Shown: positions 8,092 through 17,102 of the stretch, in pieces
Layout of the letters: each line of letters begins with the position of its first letter
Numbering within the stretch: position 1 is the first letter of the stretch
Notes under the pieces: generated by a model
Seen by the model: the letters and a program-made list of their open reading frames with translations, nothing else
Database searches by the model: none
Told to the model about the DNA's origin: nothing
NCBI RefSeq assembly: GCF_024170285.1
Contig: NZ_JALJXV010000007.1
Coordinates: forward strand, 270,946-334,945
Source of the DNA: Natronocella acetinitrilica
GTDB taxonomy: Bacteria > Pseudomonadota > Gammaproteobacteria > Nitrococcales > Aquisalimonadaceae
Direction of reading: 5' to 3'
DNA length: 64,000 bases
Program-made: the position numbers and the translations under genes

Positions 8092-10011
8092 CTAGAGCCG
8101 TTGGATGGGCATCTCTCCGGGAATTTCGGTGGGCGGGGGGAGCAGCCGGGGCCGTTTTCCTTCCACTGCGGGGTCAACGGATCGATCCAGCAAGGTCTCC
8201 AGCGTGCGCAATACGCCATCACCCTCGACCTCGCTGGGCGTCAGCAGCAGGCCGCGGTTGCGCAAGCGTGCTCCCAGGGCAAGGCTGCTGCTCCAACGCA
8301 CGATAGGCGCGGCGAGCAGCAGGCCGATCCAGACCAGCAGCAACCAGACGAGGAAGTCCGGCGCGAGGAGATAGGTCAGACCCGCCCAGGCCACGCCGAA
8401 CAGCGTCGCCGGCAGCGTATGGCGCAATGCTTCAACCCAGGGAACTCGACGCCCGGCCCTTGCTTGACTGCCCCACACGACGTTGTAGCCGGTGAGCACC
8501 CCAAGGACGAACCTGGTGTGAAAGAGCATCATGATGGGTGCGATCAGCACCGAGAACAGACACTCCAGCGCCGCGCTGAGCGAGAGTCTTGAGCCACTGC
8601 CGAAAAGCCGTCGGCGCTGGATGAGCGCAAGGATAACGCCCATGGCGCGGGGCATGAGCAGCAGGCCGCCGGTTACCAGCAGAAGGCTGATGATCAGATC
8701 AGGATGTGCCACCGGCCAGTTCGGATACAACTGATACGAGATACCAAAGAAGACCGGTTCCTCCCGGGCACGGAAGGCGGCGTCAGCGGTACTGACCAGC
8801 AGCAGCGCCAGCCAGGTGACCGAGGCAAGATAGGCAAAGGCACCGAACACGAAGTGCAGCCTGCTCAAGGCATGAAGGCCCGGGGAAAACAGTAGCCGGA
8901 GATGCTGCAGGTTTCCCTGGGTCCAGCGGCGGTCACGCTTTGCGTAGTCGAGCAGGTTGCTGGGCATCTCCTCGAAACTGCCGCCAAGATTCGCGTCCAG
9001 GCGCACCTCCCAGCCGGCTCGTCGCAGCAGGGAAGCCTCGACAAAGTCGTGACTGAGGATTTCTCCACCGAGGGGTGGCCGCCCCGGCAGCACCGGCAGC
9101 CCGCAATGCTCCATGAAGGCACGAACCCGGATGATCGCGTTGTGCCCCCAGAAATTGGCCGAATCCAGTTGCCAGAAAGCCTGTCCGGCTCCCAGCATGG
9201 GGCTGTAGAGCGCTGCGGCAAACTGGAGGAAACGGCCGAAAGCCGTCCGTTGGCGAACCGGGATGGGAACCGTCTGGAGCAAGCCGAGGCGCGAGTCTCG
9301 GTCCATGGTTTGGGCCATCGCAACCAGGGTACGCCCTTCCATGACGCTGTCGGCATCAAGGATAACCATGTAGTCGTACCTGCCACCCCAGCGCGTGCAG
9401 AATTCGGCAACGTTGCCCGCCTTGCGTCCGATGTTGTCATCGCGACGCCGGTAGTGCACCGGCAGGCGATCGGCCAGCCTCCCCTGCAATGCGGCCACGG
9501 CATGCCGTTCCTGCTCGGCAATGGCATCATCGGTGGTGTCACTGAGTACGAAGACTTCGAAGCTCTCCGCCGACCCAGTCTCCAACAACGACAGGCAGGT
9601 CGACTCCAGTCCCGCCACGAACCGTTTGGAATCCTCGTTGTACACGGGCATCGCGAGCACAGTTCGGCCACGGATCTCCGTATCCGCCTCCCTCTTCCCA
9701 ACCGCCCGCCCCAGGGTCAAGGGATCGCGCCGCAACAGATTCAGTACGAAGCCGGCCAGAGCCGTCCAGAAGGCCAGGGCGATCCACGTGAATACCAGGG
9801 TGAACAATCCCAGCGCGACCAGCTGCAGGCCACTCATGCCGTTGCCACGCAGAATGACGTACAGAGTTGCGGCACCGTAACCGGAGGTGGCCAACACCAG
9901 GCATATGAACAGGGCACGCCGCAGTCTGGCCAGGGGGTAGTCCCCCAGCCTGGCGGTTTTTCCGATGTCGGCCCAGAGGCCGCTAGCGGAGTTCGTCCGG
10001 ATACCAGACAT
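8092..10011 (-). CDS. opgH: glucans biosynthesis glucosyltransferase OpgH (copy 1)
   Basis: Inner-membrane family 2 glycosyltransferase that polymerises the beta-1,2-glucose backbone of osmoregulated periplasmic glucans from UDP-glucose. Catalytic features are AMPVYNED (donor site), ILDADSV (DxD), SHDFVEA and the RDRRWTQGN motif (Q/RxxRW type), with membrane segments on both sides. At 639 residues it is much shorter than the roughly 850-residue E. coli enzyme, chiefly because the N-terminal cytoplasmic extension is missing. The ATG lies 29 nt inside the end of opgG, so the two are translationally coupled. A second opgGH operon lies at 57.2-60.9 kb. Confidence 0.93.
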   Translation of the reverse strand: MSGIRTNSASGLWADIGKTARLGDYPLARLRRALFICLVLATSGYGAATLYVILRGNGMSGLQLVALGLFTLVFTWIALAFWTALAGFVLNLLRRDPLTLGRAVGKREADTEIRGRTVLAMPVYNEDSKRFVAGLESTCLSLLETGSAESFEVFVLSDTTDDAIAEQERHAVAALQGRLADRLPVHYRRRDDNIGRKAGNVAEFCTRWGGRYDYMVILDADSVMEGRTLVAMAQTMDRDSRLGLLQTVPIPVRQRTAFGRFLQFAAALYSPMLGAGQAFWQLDSANFWGHNAIIRVRAFMEHCGLPVLPGRPPLGGEILSHDFVEASLLRRAGWEVRLDANLGGSFEEMPSNLLDYAKRDRRWTQGNLQHLRLLFSPGLHALSRLHFVFGAFAYLASVTWLALLLVSTADAAFRAREEPVFFGISYQLYPNWPVAHPDLIISLLLVTGGLLLMPRAMGVILALIQRRRLFGSGSRLSLSAALECLFSVLIAPIMMLFHTRFVLGVLTGYNVVWGSQARAGRRVPWVEALRHTLPATLFGVAWAGLTYLLAPDFLVWLLLVWIGLLLAAPIVRWSSSLALGARLRNRGLLLTPSEVEGDGVLRTLETLLDRSVDPAVEGKRPRLLPPPTEIPGEMPIQRL

Positions 10012-11569
10012 AAGACCAGGTCTCGGTCAGCCTGCGGTCGCGCAATGACAGGTGCAGGCGGAAGTCGGCGGGGCGCTCGCCATCGGGCTGCAAACGGAAA
10101 GATGCGCGCCATGTGTTGCCATCAGGCAGACGCTGAACCATGAGGTTGCGCACCTCGCCAGTGCTGCTGGTGAGTTCGGCCTCGACGGGCTGACTGATGT
10201 CCAGTCCCTCCAGTTCACCGCCACTGAAATCCACGCTGAAGTGTCGCACGCTGCGCGGCGGCGGATTCTCCTGCCCCGGCACGGCGCCCCAACCCTGGCG
10301 CATGCGCACAACTCTTGCCACGCGCTGATCGTTGTGACGATCCGTCAGCGTAGAGACCCGGTATCGGAAATGACGCTCCTGCCCGGCGCGGAACGTGGCA
10401 TCCGGCACCCAATAGGCAACGATATTGTCGTTGACCTCCGAGGGCGTGGGGATTTCCACCAGTTCGACACCACCACTACCCCAATCACCATCCAGGGGCT
10501 CCACCCACTTGCTGGGCCGTCGCTCGTAGCGGGCCTCCATATCCAGGTAGGCATCGAAATCGCGATTACGCTGGAACAGTCCGAAACCCCGCGGTTCGGA
10601 ATCCTGCAACGAGGTAATGCGCAGGCGCCTGGGGTTGCTGAGTGGGCGCCAGATCCATTCATCCCGGGCGGTTCTGGCCAGCAAGCCATCAGAATCATGC
10701 ACGCGTGGCCGAAAGTCATCGGGCAGTCGAACGGTGGTCTCACCATAGGCAAACATGCTGGTAAGCGGTGCCACGCCCAGCTTGCGGACGTCACTGCGTG
10801 CAAACAGGCGGGCATCCACCTCCATGACGACATCGCGGCCAGGTATGACTTCGAAGCGATAGGCGCCGGTAAGGGATGGACTGTCCATTAACGCAATGAC
10901 CGTGAGGCGGCTGGCGTCAGCCTCCGGCTGAATCAGCCAGAACTCGCGGAACTCTGGAAATTCCTCGCCATTGGAACTCGCGGTATCGATGGCCAGCCCA
11001 CGCCCGGAAAGACCGTAGCCCTGATCGCGCCCCACCACCCGGAAATAGGATGCCCCCAGGAAGACCAGGAACTCATCGGCGTACTCGGCCCGGTTTAGCG
11101 GGTAATGCACGCGAAAGCCCGCGAATCCGGTGTCCTCCGGAATTCGTCCCTCAAGATGCGCCGCCGGACCCTCATAGCGGAACAGCTCAGGGCTGAATGC
11201 CAGCTCCTCGATCTGGCCATCCTCTACCACATGAATGCGTACCGGACGGGTATAGAGGAATCCGGGGTGGAACAGCTGAACTTCGAACAGGGACTCGTCA
11301 CGCCAGACCGCGCTCTCCGAATTGAAACGAATCGACCGGTACTGATCGTAGTTCAAGTCCCGCAGCACGCCCGGCAGGGTGTTGGAGGCCTGGCGGTGGG
11401 GCTCTGCGGCCATGCTCCGGGCACGCTCGGCGACTTGGTCCATCAAGGCATCGGCGTCGACCCGCTCCTCTCCCGCAGTCGTCATGGGCAGTGCAAGCAG
11501 ACACCCGCCCAGGATCATCAATCTGACGAGATCGCGAATGCGGGAAGCGCAAGCGAGGGAGAATTGCAT
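9983..11569 (-). CDS. opgG: glucan biosynthesis protein OpgG (copy 1)
   Basis: Periplasmic protein required with OpgH for osmoregulated periplasmic glucan synthesis, probably acting on backbone branching or release. From ATG 11569 (AAGGA at spacing 8) it has a signal peptide ending around MTTAGEE and 528 residues in total. Typical segments: FELQLFHPGFLY-like FEVQLFHPGFLY, GFAGFRVHYPLN, FLVFLGASYFR, GLAIDTA and EEFPEFREFWL, then the Ig-like C-terminal domain. The frame continues upstream to 11644 without support. It is the first gene of the opgG-opgH operon and is divergent from the thioesterase gene. Confidence 0.93.
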   Translation of the reverse strand: MQFSLACASRIRDLVRLMILGGCLLALPMTTAGEERVDADALMDQVAERARSMAAEPHRQASNTLPGVLRDLNYDQYRSIRFNSESAVWRDESLFEVQLFHPGFLYTRPVRIHVVEDGQIEELAFSPELFRYEGPAAHLEGRIPEDTGFAGFRVHYPLNRAEYADEFLVFLGASYFRVVGRDQGYGLSGRGLAIDTASSNGEEFPEFREFWLIQPEADASRLTVIALMDSPSLTGAYRFEVIPGRDVVMEVDARLFARSDVRKLGVAPLTSMFAYGETTVRLPDDFRPRVHDSDGLLARTARDEWIWRPLSNPRRLRITSLQDSEPRGFGLFQRNRDFDAYLDMEARYERRPSKWVEPLDGDWGSGGVELVEIPTPSEVNDNIVAYWVPDATFRAGQERHFRYRVSTLTDRHNDQRVARVVRMRQGWGAVPGQENPPPRSVRHFSVDFSGGELEGLDISQPVEAELTSSTGEVRNLMVQRLPDGNTWRASFRLQPDGERPADFRLHLSLRDRRLTETWSYVWYPDELR

Positions 11570-11692
11570 GGACAAAATCCTTGTTTTAGGTACAGGCCAA
11601 AGACAACAAAGGGTCGCCAAAGTTGCCGGACTTCGCCGCGCCACGGCCGGAGGGCATATACTTCAGGATGGAACCATGACTGGAGGCCAGCC

Positions 11693-12094
11693 TTGACCAT
11701 TGAACAGGACGCACCCGCCGGCGAGCTCGTACTTCGCACACTTGCCATGCCCGCGGACACGAACCCCTCCGGCGACATATTCGGCGGCTGGCTGCTATCG
11801 CAGATGGACATCGCCGGCGGCCTGCTGGCCAAGCAGCGCGCCGGGTCGCGGGTTGCCACTGTGGCGGTGGAAACCATGACATTCCACCTGCCGGTTTTCG
11901 TCGGCGACGTGGTCTGCTGCTACGCGGAGCTGCTGAAAACGGGCCGCACGTCCATGACCATCCGGATCCAGGCCTGGGTGATCCGTGATGCCTACCGCGC
12001 GACCCGCATCAAGGTGACGGAAGGCATCTTTACCTATGTCGCTATCGACAGTGATCGTCGGCCCCGGGAGATACCCGCGGACGACGACGGCTAG
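11693..12094 (+). CDS. yciA: acyl-CoA thioesterase, YciA type
   Basis: Hotdog-fold acyl-CoA hydrolase of 133 residues. Signature: ADTNPSGDIFGGWLLSQMD with the catalytic aspartate and helix, and TMTFHLPVFVGDVV. The most likely start is TTG 11693, 6 nt after GGAGG (11682-11686). An ATG at 11676 is out of frame and its short frame ends at the TTGA itself, so translation may be coupled to a six-codon leader. The long upstream open frame (from 11105) lies antisense to opgG and is not coding. Confidence 0.9.
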   Translation: MTIEQDAPAGELVLRTLAMPADTNPSGDIFGGWLLSQMDIAGGLLAKQRAGSRVATVAVETMTFHLPVFVGDVVCCYAELLKTGRTSMTIRIQAWVIRDAYRATRIKVTEGIFTYVAIDSDRRPREIPADDDG

Positions 12095-12106
12095 GGAGAC
12101 ACTGCT

Positions 12107-12595
12107 TCAGTCGCGGAAATTCTTGTATTGCAGAGGGAGATCGATCTCACTCTCCCGCAGCAACGCGATGGCAGCCTGCAGATCGTCGCGCTTCTTGCCG
12201 GTCACACGTACCTGATCGCCCTGGATTGCCGCCTGCACCTTCTTCAGTTTGGCCTCCTTGATGAGCTTGACGATCCTGCGGGCCAGATCACTGTCTATCC
12301 CGTGGCGCAGGGTGACGGTCTGGTGGGCATCCCTACCCACCATGGCCACCTTGCCCAGTTCCACGCAGGCGATATCCACCCCACGCTTGACGAGCTTGGC
12401 GTAGAGGATGTCGAGCATCTGCTGGAGTTGAAACTCCGACTCGCTGGTCATGGTGATCACGCCCTGCTCGTCAACGGCGTATTCCGCCTTCTTGCCCTTG
12501 AAGTCGAAACGCGTTGAAACCTCCCGACTCGCCTGGTCTACAGCGTTATTCACCTCGTGCATGTCGATTTCTGATACCACGTCGAAGGACGGCAT
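12107..12595 (-). CDS. yajQ: YajQ family nucleotide-binding protein
   Basis: Cytoplasmic protein of 162 residues, full length, from [21 protein letters not shown] to PLQYKNFRD. YajQ homologues bind nucleotides, and in Xanthomonas and Pseudomonas bind cyclic di-GMP and modulate transcription. Diagnostic segments are [13 protein letters not shown] and [23 protein letters not shown]. Two diguanylate cyclases are encoded in this window, but no direct link is visible. It is convergent with the thioesterase gene. Confidence 0.94.
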   Translation of the reverse strand: MPSFDVVSEIDMHEVNNAVDQASREVSTRFDFKGKKAEYAVDEQGVITMTSESEFQLQQMLDILYAKLVKRGVDIACVELGKVAMVGRDAHQTVTLRHGIDSDLARRIVKLIKEAKLKKVQAAIQGDQVRVTGKKRDDLQAAIALLRESEIDLPLQYKNFRD

Positions 12596-12743
12596 GACCG
12601 CAGTTACCTCGCTATTCAGCTCATGTTCGGTTTGACGGCGGCAGACTCAGGCCCTCAACCAACTGGCAGGCCGGTCGCGTCATTGGCGATAGAGCTTAAC
12701 GCAACTGCCAGGGGTGACGCATGACGCTTGCGGCGGAGTACTG

Positions 12744-13643
12744 ATGATGAACAACACATTCGGGATGCAACTGGTTGGACTCAGCCTGATCGCCATGGTG
12801 GCCCTGACGGCCTGCAACGATGGCGGGCGCTCGCACAAGAAGAGCCCACCACCGAGTATCGCCAGCATCAGCGCCAGCGTGCTGCAGGATCACTGGAAGG
12901 GCTATGTCGCCGAAGTGCCGCCGAACACCGAACAACTCATCGTGGAACTCCACAACCTGAGCCAGGACGCCGATCTGTATATCCAGGGACCGAGGCGACG
13001 GGAGTACTGCGAGTCCTTCCGTTCGGGAACCCGGCCCGACGTCTGCATATTCGATTTTCCATCGGCGGGCTATTGGTCCATAGAGGTGGCGGGCTGGGAT
13101 CCGGGGCGCACCTACTACACCCTGACCGCCATCCTGGAACCGCCCTGGAAGCCCGTGCACCTGTCCTTCGCCGACCAGGGGCTGGTGGCCTTGTCCATGG
13201 ATGACCCCTTACGCACGCTGGAAGGAGATCTCGACCGGGCGGAAGCCCTGCTGCCGGTCATTGACGCCCTCGCTGCGGCAAGCCGGGACGGCGCTTCCGG
13301 GTCATTCGATGTACTCGGGCAGGCAGACGAACCGGGACATGCAGAACTCACGCCCGCGGAGCGACAGGGGACACATATCAAGGCAGCGGTCACGCTTGGA
13401 GACAAACGCGTGTACCTCAGAACCCGGGCAGAGCACCCACTGCTGCACGAAAACGACGCACAACTGCCGACAGCCGGGATCATGGTGCTGCGTGTCGACC
13501 AGAGGGAACTGGAACTGCGCTTCGGAGCAGACACTGGCACGGGCGCGGCATTGCAGATCATTGCCGAGCCCGGACCGCGGGTGCGTGAGGTACCCCTGGC
13601 CACGGAGGGGACGTCAACCATCACGCTCCAACCGACGGACTAG
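12744..13643 (+). CDS. lipoprotein with PPC-like domain
   Basis: Predicted lipoprotein of about 299 residues: from ATG 12744 (GGAG at spacing 5) a hydrophobic signal ends in the lipobox LTAC near residue 26. Residues about 45-125 resemble the bacterial pre-peptidase C-terminal (PPC) beta domain: LHNLSQDADLYIQGP, then paired cysteines, then GYWSIEVAGWDPGRTYYTLTA. The C-terminal half (about residues 130-299) has no family I recognise. No protease domain is present, so this is a stand-alone envelope protein of unknown role. The last 4 nt overlap the convergent rarD gene. Confidence 0.7.
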   Translation: MMNNTFGMQLVGLSLIAMVALTACNDGGRSHKKSPPPSIASISASVLQDHWKGYVAEVPPNTEQLIVELHNLSQDADLYIQGPRRREYCESFRSGTRPDVCIFDFPSAGYWSIEVAGWDPGRTYYTLTAILEPPWKPVHLSFADQGLVALSMDDPLRTLEGDLDRAEALLPVIDALAAASRDGASGSFDVLGQADEPGHAELTPAERQGTHIKAAVTLGDKRVYLRTRAEHPLLHENDAQLPTAGIMVLRVDQRELELRFGADTGTGAALQIIAEPGPRVREVPLATEGTSTITLQPTD

Positions 13644-14566
13644 GGAGACGCCTCCAGACCAGCGGCGCGGCGCACGCGGCGCTCGTGAAACCGCCCCTCC
13701 CCAAAGTGGATGGCAAGGCCGATCCAGATGAGTACGAATGTGGCGAGCCTTGCTGCGGTCAGGGGCTCGCCATAAAGCCAGGTGCCCAGCCCGAATTGTA
13801 TGGTGGGCGTCAGGTAGAACAGGACGCCGAGAGTGGAAAGTCGCAAACGCCTGGCCGCCGCCACGTAGAAGATCAGCGGCACAGCCGTGGCAACGCCAGC
13901 ACCGATAAGCAGCATGTCGGTCTGCAGATCGACAACCATGAACGAGCCGCTCTGGGTTGCCACCAGCCAGGTGATCCAGAGCAGAGCCAGGGGCATGAGC
14001 AGCAGGGTTTCAATGAACAAGCCTGCGGCCGATTCCACTGCGGCACGCTTTCGCAGGCCACCGTAGAGGCCAAAGCTGAAAGCCACCGCCAACCCCACCC
14101 AGGGCAGCACACCCTCGCGCACCAGGAGTTGCAGCACGCCGGCAGCCGCCAGGCCGATGGCCAGCCATTGCAACGGGCGCAGCCGCTCGGAAAACAGCAC
14201 GATGCCGAGGGCGACGGAAACCAGCGGGGTCATGAAGTAGCCCAGGCTTGCTTCCAGCACGCGGTCATTGGTCACGGCCCAGATGTAGACGCCCCAATTG
14301 ACGGCAATCAATACCGCACTGGTGCCAAGCAGCATGAGCTGTGCGGGGTCCCGCAAGGCATCACGTACCGGCGCCCACTGGGTCCGCAGGAACAGCACCA
14401 GGGCGACCAGCGGTACCGTCCAGACAATGCGGTATGCCAGGACCTCCAGCGGCGCGACGTGATCCAGCATCTTGAAATAAAGCGGAAACAGCCCCCACAC
14501 GACATACGCCGAGAGCGCAAAAGCGAGCCCCGACAGGCGTACGCCGGCATCGTTCGAATCACTCAC
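13640..14566 (-). CDS. rarD: EamA family transporter RarD
   Basis: Ten-helix DMT-superfamily permease of the RarD (chloramphenicol-sensitive protein) subfamily. Diagnostic segments are YVVWGLFPLYFKML, LLGTSAVLIAVNWGVYIWAVTNDRVLEASLGYF-type motif split over residues 75-108, and a second repeat ending in FVLIWIGLAI. The proposed start is GTG 14566 after a GGGGG-rich leader, giving about 308 residues; an in-frame start further upstream at 14644 adds a basic tail not typical of the family. Physiological substrate is unknown. Confidence 0.9.
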   Translation of the reverse strand: MSDSNDAGVRLSGLAFALSAYVVWGLFPLYFKMLDHVAPLEVLAYRIVWTVPLVALVLFLRTQWAPVRDALRDPAQLMLLGTSAVLIAVNWGVYIWAVTNDRVLEASLGYFMTPLVSVALGIVLFSERLRPLQWLAIGLAAAGVLQLLVREGVLPWVGLAVAFSFGLYGGLRKRAAVESAAGLFIETLLLMPLALLWITWLVATQSGSFMVVDLQTDMLLIGAGVATAVPLIFYVAAARRLRLSTLGVLFYLTPTIQFGLGTWLYGEPLTAARLATFVLIWIGLAIHFGEGRFHERRVRRAAGLEASP

Positions 14567-14684
14567 CAGACCCCCGATGTATGCACGACCGGGGCAAGCA
14601 TACCCTGCCCGGGTCACCTTGGCACGGCGGCCGGGCGCCGTCATGAGACTTGACGAGCCGCTGCCGAGGCATTATCAAAGCGCC

Positions 14685-15599
14685 ATGACCAAACGCATTT
14701 TGCTGCTACTGCTAACGTTACTGTTGATGGCTGCCACAACGGCACCGGCAACCGGAAACCCCGGTAACCCGCAACCCGGGGCCCCTGCACTGGCCTCGGT
14801 CAGCGCGGTGGCCATGGATATCGAGAGCGGGGAAATAGTGGTGGATAAACGGGGAGACTGGCAGCGGCCCATTGCTTCCCTGACCAAGCTCATGACCGCC
14901 CTGGTGATCGTGGAGGCCGAGCAGGACCTGGGCGAACGTCTGCGGATCGTTCCTCGGGATTACGAAACCGACAAGAACGCCTACTCCCGCATTCGCATTG
15001 ATTCCGAGTTGGATCGCGGTGCGCTGATGCGCATCATGCTGATGTCATCTGAAAACCTGGCTGCTCACGTGCTGTCGGTGAATTATCCCGGCGGGCGGGA
15101 CGGCTTCATCAAGGCCATGAACGACAAGGCCCGAACCCTGGGCATGCAGGACACCCGCTTCGTCGATGCCAGCGGCCTGTCACCGGACAATGTCTCCACC
15201 GCCCGCGATCTTGCCCTGCTGGCTAAGGCAGCCCACCAGCACCCGATCCTCCGCGCCCACAGCACATCAGGCAGCTACTCGGCGCAGTTCACCCGGCCGC
15301 GCTACGCTCTGGGCTACGGCAACACCAACCCACTCATCGCCAACGCGAACTGGAACGTGACCCTGAGCAAGACGGGTTACCTGGTTGAGGCCGGCCGCTG
15401 CCTTGTGATGGTGGCCGACGTGGATGGCCGCGAGACAGCCTTCATCATGCTTGACTCATTCGGCACGCGCACGCCGCTCGGCGATGCAGCGCGGATTCGG
15501 CGCTGGCTGACAACCGGGGAAAGCGGCAACGTCGCCGCCGCCGCCCGGAATTACGAGCAAAGCCGTGTCGAGGCGGCCACCATACAGAGCCGCCATTGA
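14685..15599 (+). CDS. pbpG: D-alanyl-D-alanine endopeptidase, PBP7 type
   Basis: Penicillin-binding serine peptidase of family S11 that cleaves D-Ala-mDAP crosslinks in the periplasm. It carries a signal peptide (residues 1 to about 24) and all three active-site motifs: SLTK (SxxK), SSEN (SxN) and KTG. The segment HNNTNxL-like GNTNPLI precedes KTGYLVEAG, as in PbpG rather than PBP5/6, and the long C-terminal domain of carboxypeptidases is absent. Start ATG 14685 was chosen because the signal peptide begins there. Confidence 0.92.
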   Translation: MTKRILLLLLTLLLMAATTAPATGNPGNPQPGAPALASVSAVAMDIESGEIVVDKRGDWQRPIASLTKLMTALVIVEAEQDLGERLRIVPRDYETDKNAYSRIRIDSELDRGALMRIMLMSSENLAAHVLSVNYPGGRDGFIKAMNDKARTLGMQDTRFVDASGLSPDNVSTARDLALLAKAAHQHPILRAHSTSGSYSAQFTRPRYALGYGNTNPLIANANWNVTLSKTGYLVEAGRCLVMVADVDGRETAFIMLDSFGTRTPLGDAARIRRWLTTGESGNVAAAARNYEQSRVEAATIQSRH

Positions 15600-15641
15600 T
15601 TGCAGCGGCGCAGTCCCATCGCGATAGAACAGGACCTTGTC

Positions 15642-16271
15642 ATGATTGATCTTTGGACGTGGAATACCCCCAACGGCCGCAAGGTCTCCATCCTGCTCGA
15701 AGAACTCGGGCTGCCGTACCAGGCACATGCCGTCGACATCACCAGGGATCAGCAATTCGAACCCGATTTCCTGCGCATCAGCCCCAACAACAGGATCCCT
15801 GCCATCGTCGACAACGACACAGGCATGACGCTGATGGAGTCCGGCGCAATCATGCTTTATCTGGCAGAAAAGACTGGCAAGTTCATGCCAGTGGACGCCG
15901 AAGGCCGGTATCGGGTGATTGAATGGCTGATGTGGCAGATGGGAGGCATTGGCCCGATGCTCGGCCAGGCCCATCACTTCATCCGCTTCAATCCGGGCAA
16001 GGCGCCTTATGCGGAGGAGCGCTACACCAAGGAGGCCAATCGCCTCTACGGCGTCCTGGACCGTCGTCTGGAGGGCCGTGAATACGTGGTGGACGACTAC
16101 AGTATCGCGGACATGGCGATCTGGCCCTGGATCTCACGCTACGAATGGCAGAGCGTGGATATCATCGCCTACCCCAACGTGTTGCGCTGGTATCGCAGCA
16201 TCGCGGCACGCCCCGCCGTACAGCGGGGCTACCACGTGCCGCAGCAGGTGCAGGACATACCCCTGCCCTGA
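15642..16271 (+). CDS. glutathione S-transferase family protein, YfcG type
   Basis: Full-length Nu-class GST-like protein of 209 residues. The thioredoxin-like domain begins with MIDLWTWNTPNGRKVSILLEEL, where the TPNG turn is typical of YfcG/YghU disulfide-bond reductases. SPNNRIPAIVD and TLMESGAIMLYLAE bind glutathione in the family. The all-helical domain carries YSIADMAIWPWISR. Expected role: glutathione-dependent disulfide reduction in the cytoplasm. ATG 15642 was chosen over the open frame back to 15600. Confidence 0.92.
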   Translation: MIDLWTWNTPNGRKVSILLEELGLPYQAHAVDITRDQQFEPDFLRISPNNRIPAIVDNDTGMTLMESGAIMLYLAEKTGKFMPVDAEGRYRVIEWLMWQMGGIGPMLGQAHHFIRFNPGKAPYAEERYTKEANRLYGVLDRRLEGREYVVDDYSIADMAIWPWISRYEWQSVDIIAYPNVLRWYRSIAARPAVQRGYHVPQQVQDIPLP

Positions 16272-16284
16272 GGCTGTCAGGCGG

Positions 16285-16965
16285 TTACTCGATGTCGATC
16301 AGTTCCACATCGAAAACCAGCGTCGCGCCACCAGGGATTGCAGGCGGTGAGCCACGATCCCCGTAGGCCAGGTCCGATGGGATGACCAACTCGATGCGTC
16401 CGCCGCGACCGATAAGCTGCAAGCCCTCGGTCCAGCCGGGAATGACACGATCCAGCGGGAAGACCGCCGTGTCGCCACGCTGCCTGGATGAGTCGAACAC
16501 CTCGCCGTTGATCAACCGCCCTTCGTAGTGCACCTCAACGGTGTCGCTGGCCGCCGGACGCTGTTCGTCGCCCTCATCAATGATGCGATAGGCCAGGCCG
16601 GACTCCGTGAGCGTTCCGCCTTCCTCTGCAACGAACTGCTCGATAAAGGCTTGCTGGTCGGCGCGGCTGCGCTCCAGCCCCTGGCTGCGGCGCTCCATCA
16701 CGAAGGCATTCAGGGCATCCATGTGCTCTTCGGGGTTCACTTCGAGATCGCTCCCTCCGAGGCTGTCACGGAAGCCACTCACAACCCGCTCACGCTCAGC
16801 GTCGGACAGATCGAGTTCCTGCAACTGCTCTCCCATCAGCGCGCCCAGGGAATACAACGCCTCGTCGTGCTCATCGGCAACCGCCAGGGCAGCTGACGCG
16901 GTCAGCGCGCAACCTGCGGCGGCGGCCAGCAAGCGGGCCCGGGAAAATCCGATCATTCTGGTCAT
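16285..16965 (-). CDS. FKBP-type peptidyl-prolyl cis-trans isomerase, FkpA/Mip type
   Basis: Periplasmic prolyl isomerase: signal peptide (residues 1 to about 29, ending ALAVADE), an N-terminal helical dimerisation domain (about 35-115) and a C-terminal FKBP domain (about 125-226). Active-site segments VEVHYEGRLINGEVFDSS, VIPGWTEGLQLI and PSDLAYGDRGSPPAIPGGATLVFDVELI, split across residues 140-226, are complete. Expected to assist folding of envelope proteins. Confidence 0.93.
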   Translation of the reverse strand: MTRMIGFSRARLLAAAAGCALTASAALAVADEHDEALYSLGALMGEQLQELDLSDAERERVVSGFRDSLGGSDLEVNPEEHMDALNAFVMERRSQGLERSRADQQAFIEQFVAEEGGTLTESGLAYRIIDEGDEQRPAASDTVEVHYEGRLINGEVFDSSRQRGDTAVFPLDRVIPGWTEGLQLIGRGGRIELVIPSDLAYGDRGSPPAIPGGATLVFDVELIDIE

Positions 16966-17102
16966 CTGCCTGGTTTCCTCATTTCGGCATGATTATGTGT
17001 GCTGGAATTGTATCAGACTGCTCCGGGCTGGCTGCGGGGGACAGTGACGGTCAAGTTCAGTAAGATGCCGACGCCGATCGCACAGACTTCCCGGGCTTTC
17101 AG

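Noticed and set aside
8902..10143. 413-codon frame antisense to opgH copy 1
   Set aside because: Antisense to a clear glycosyltransferase; no supporting features.
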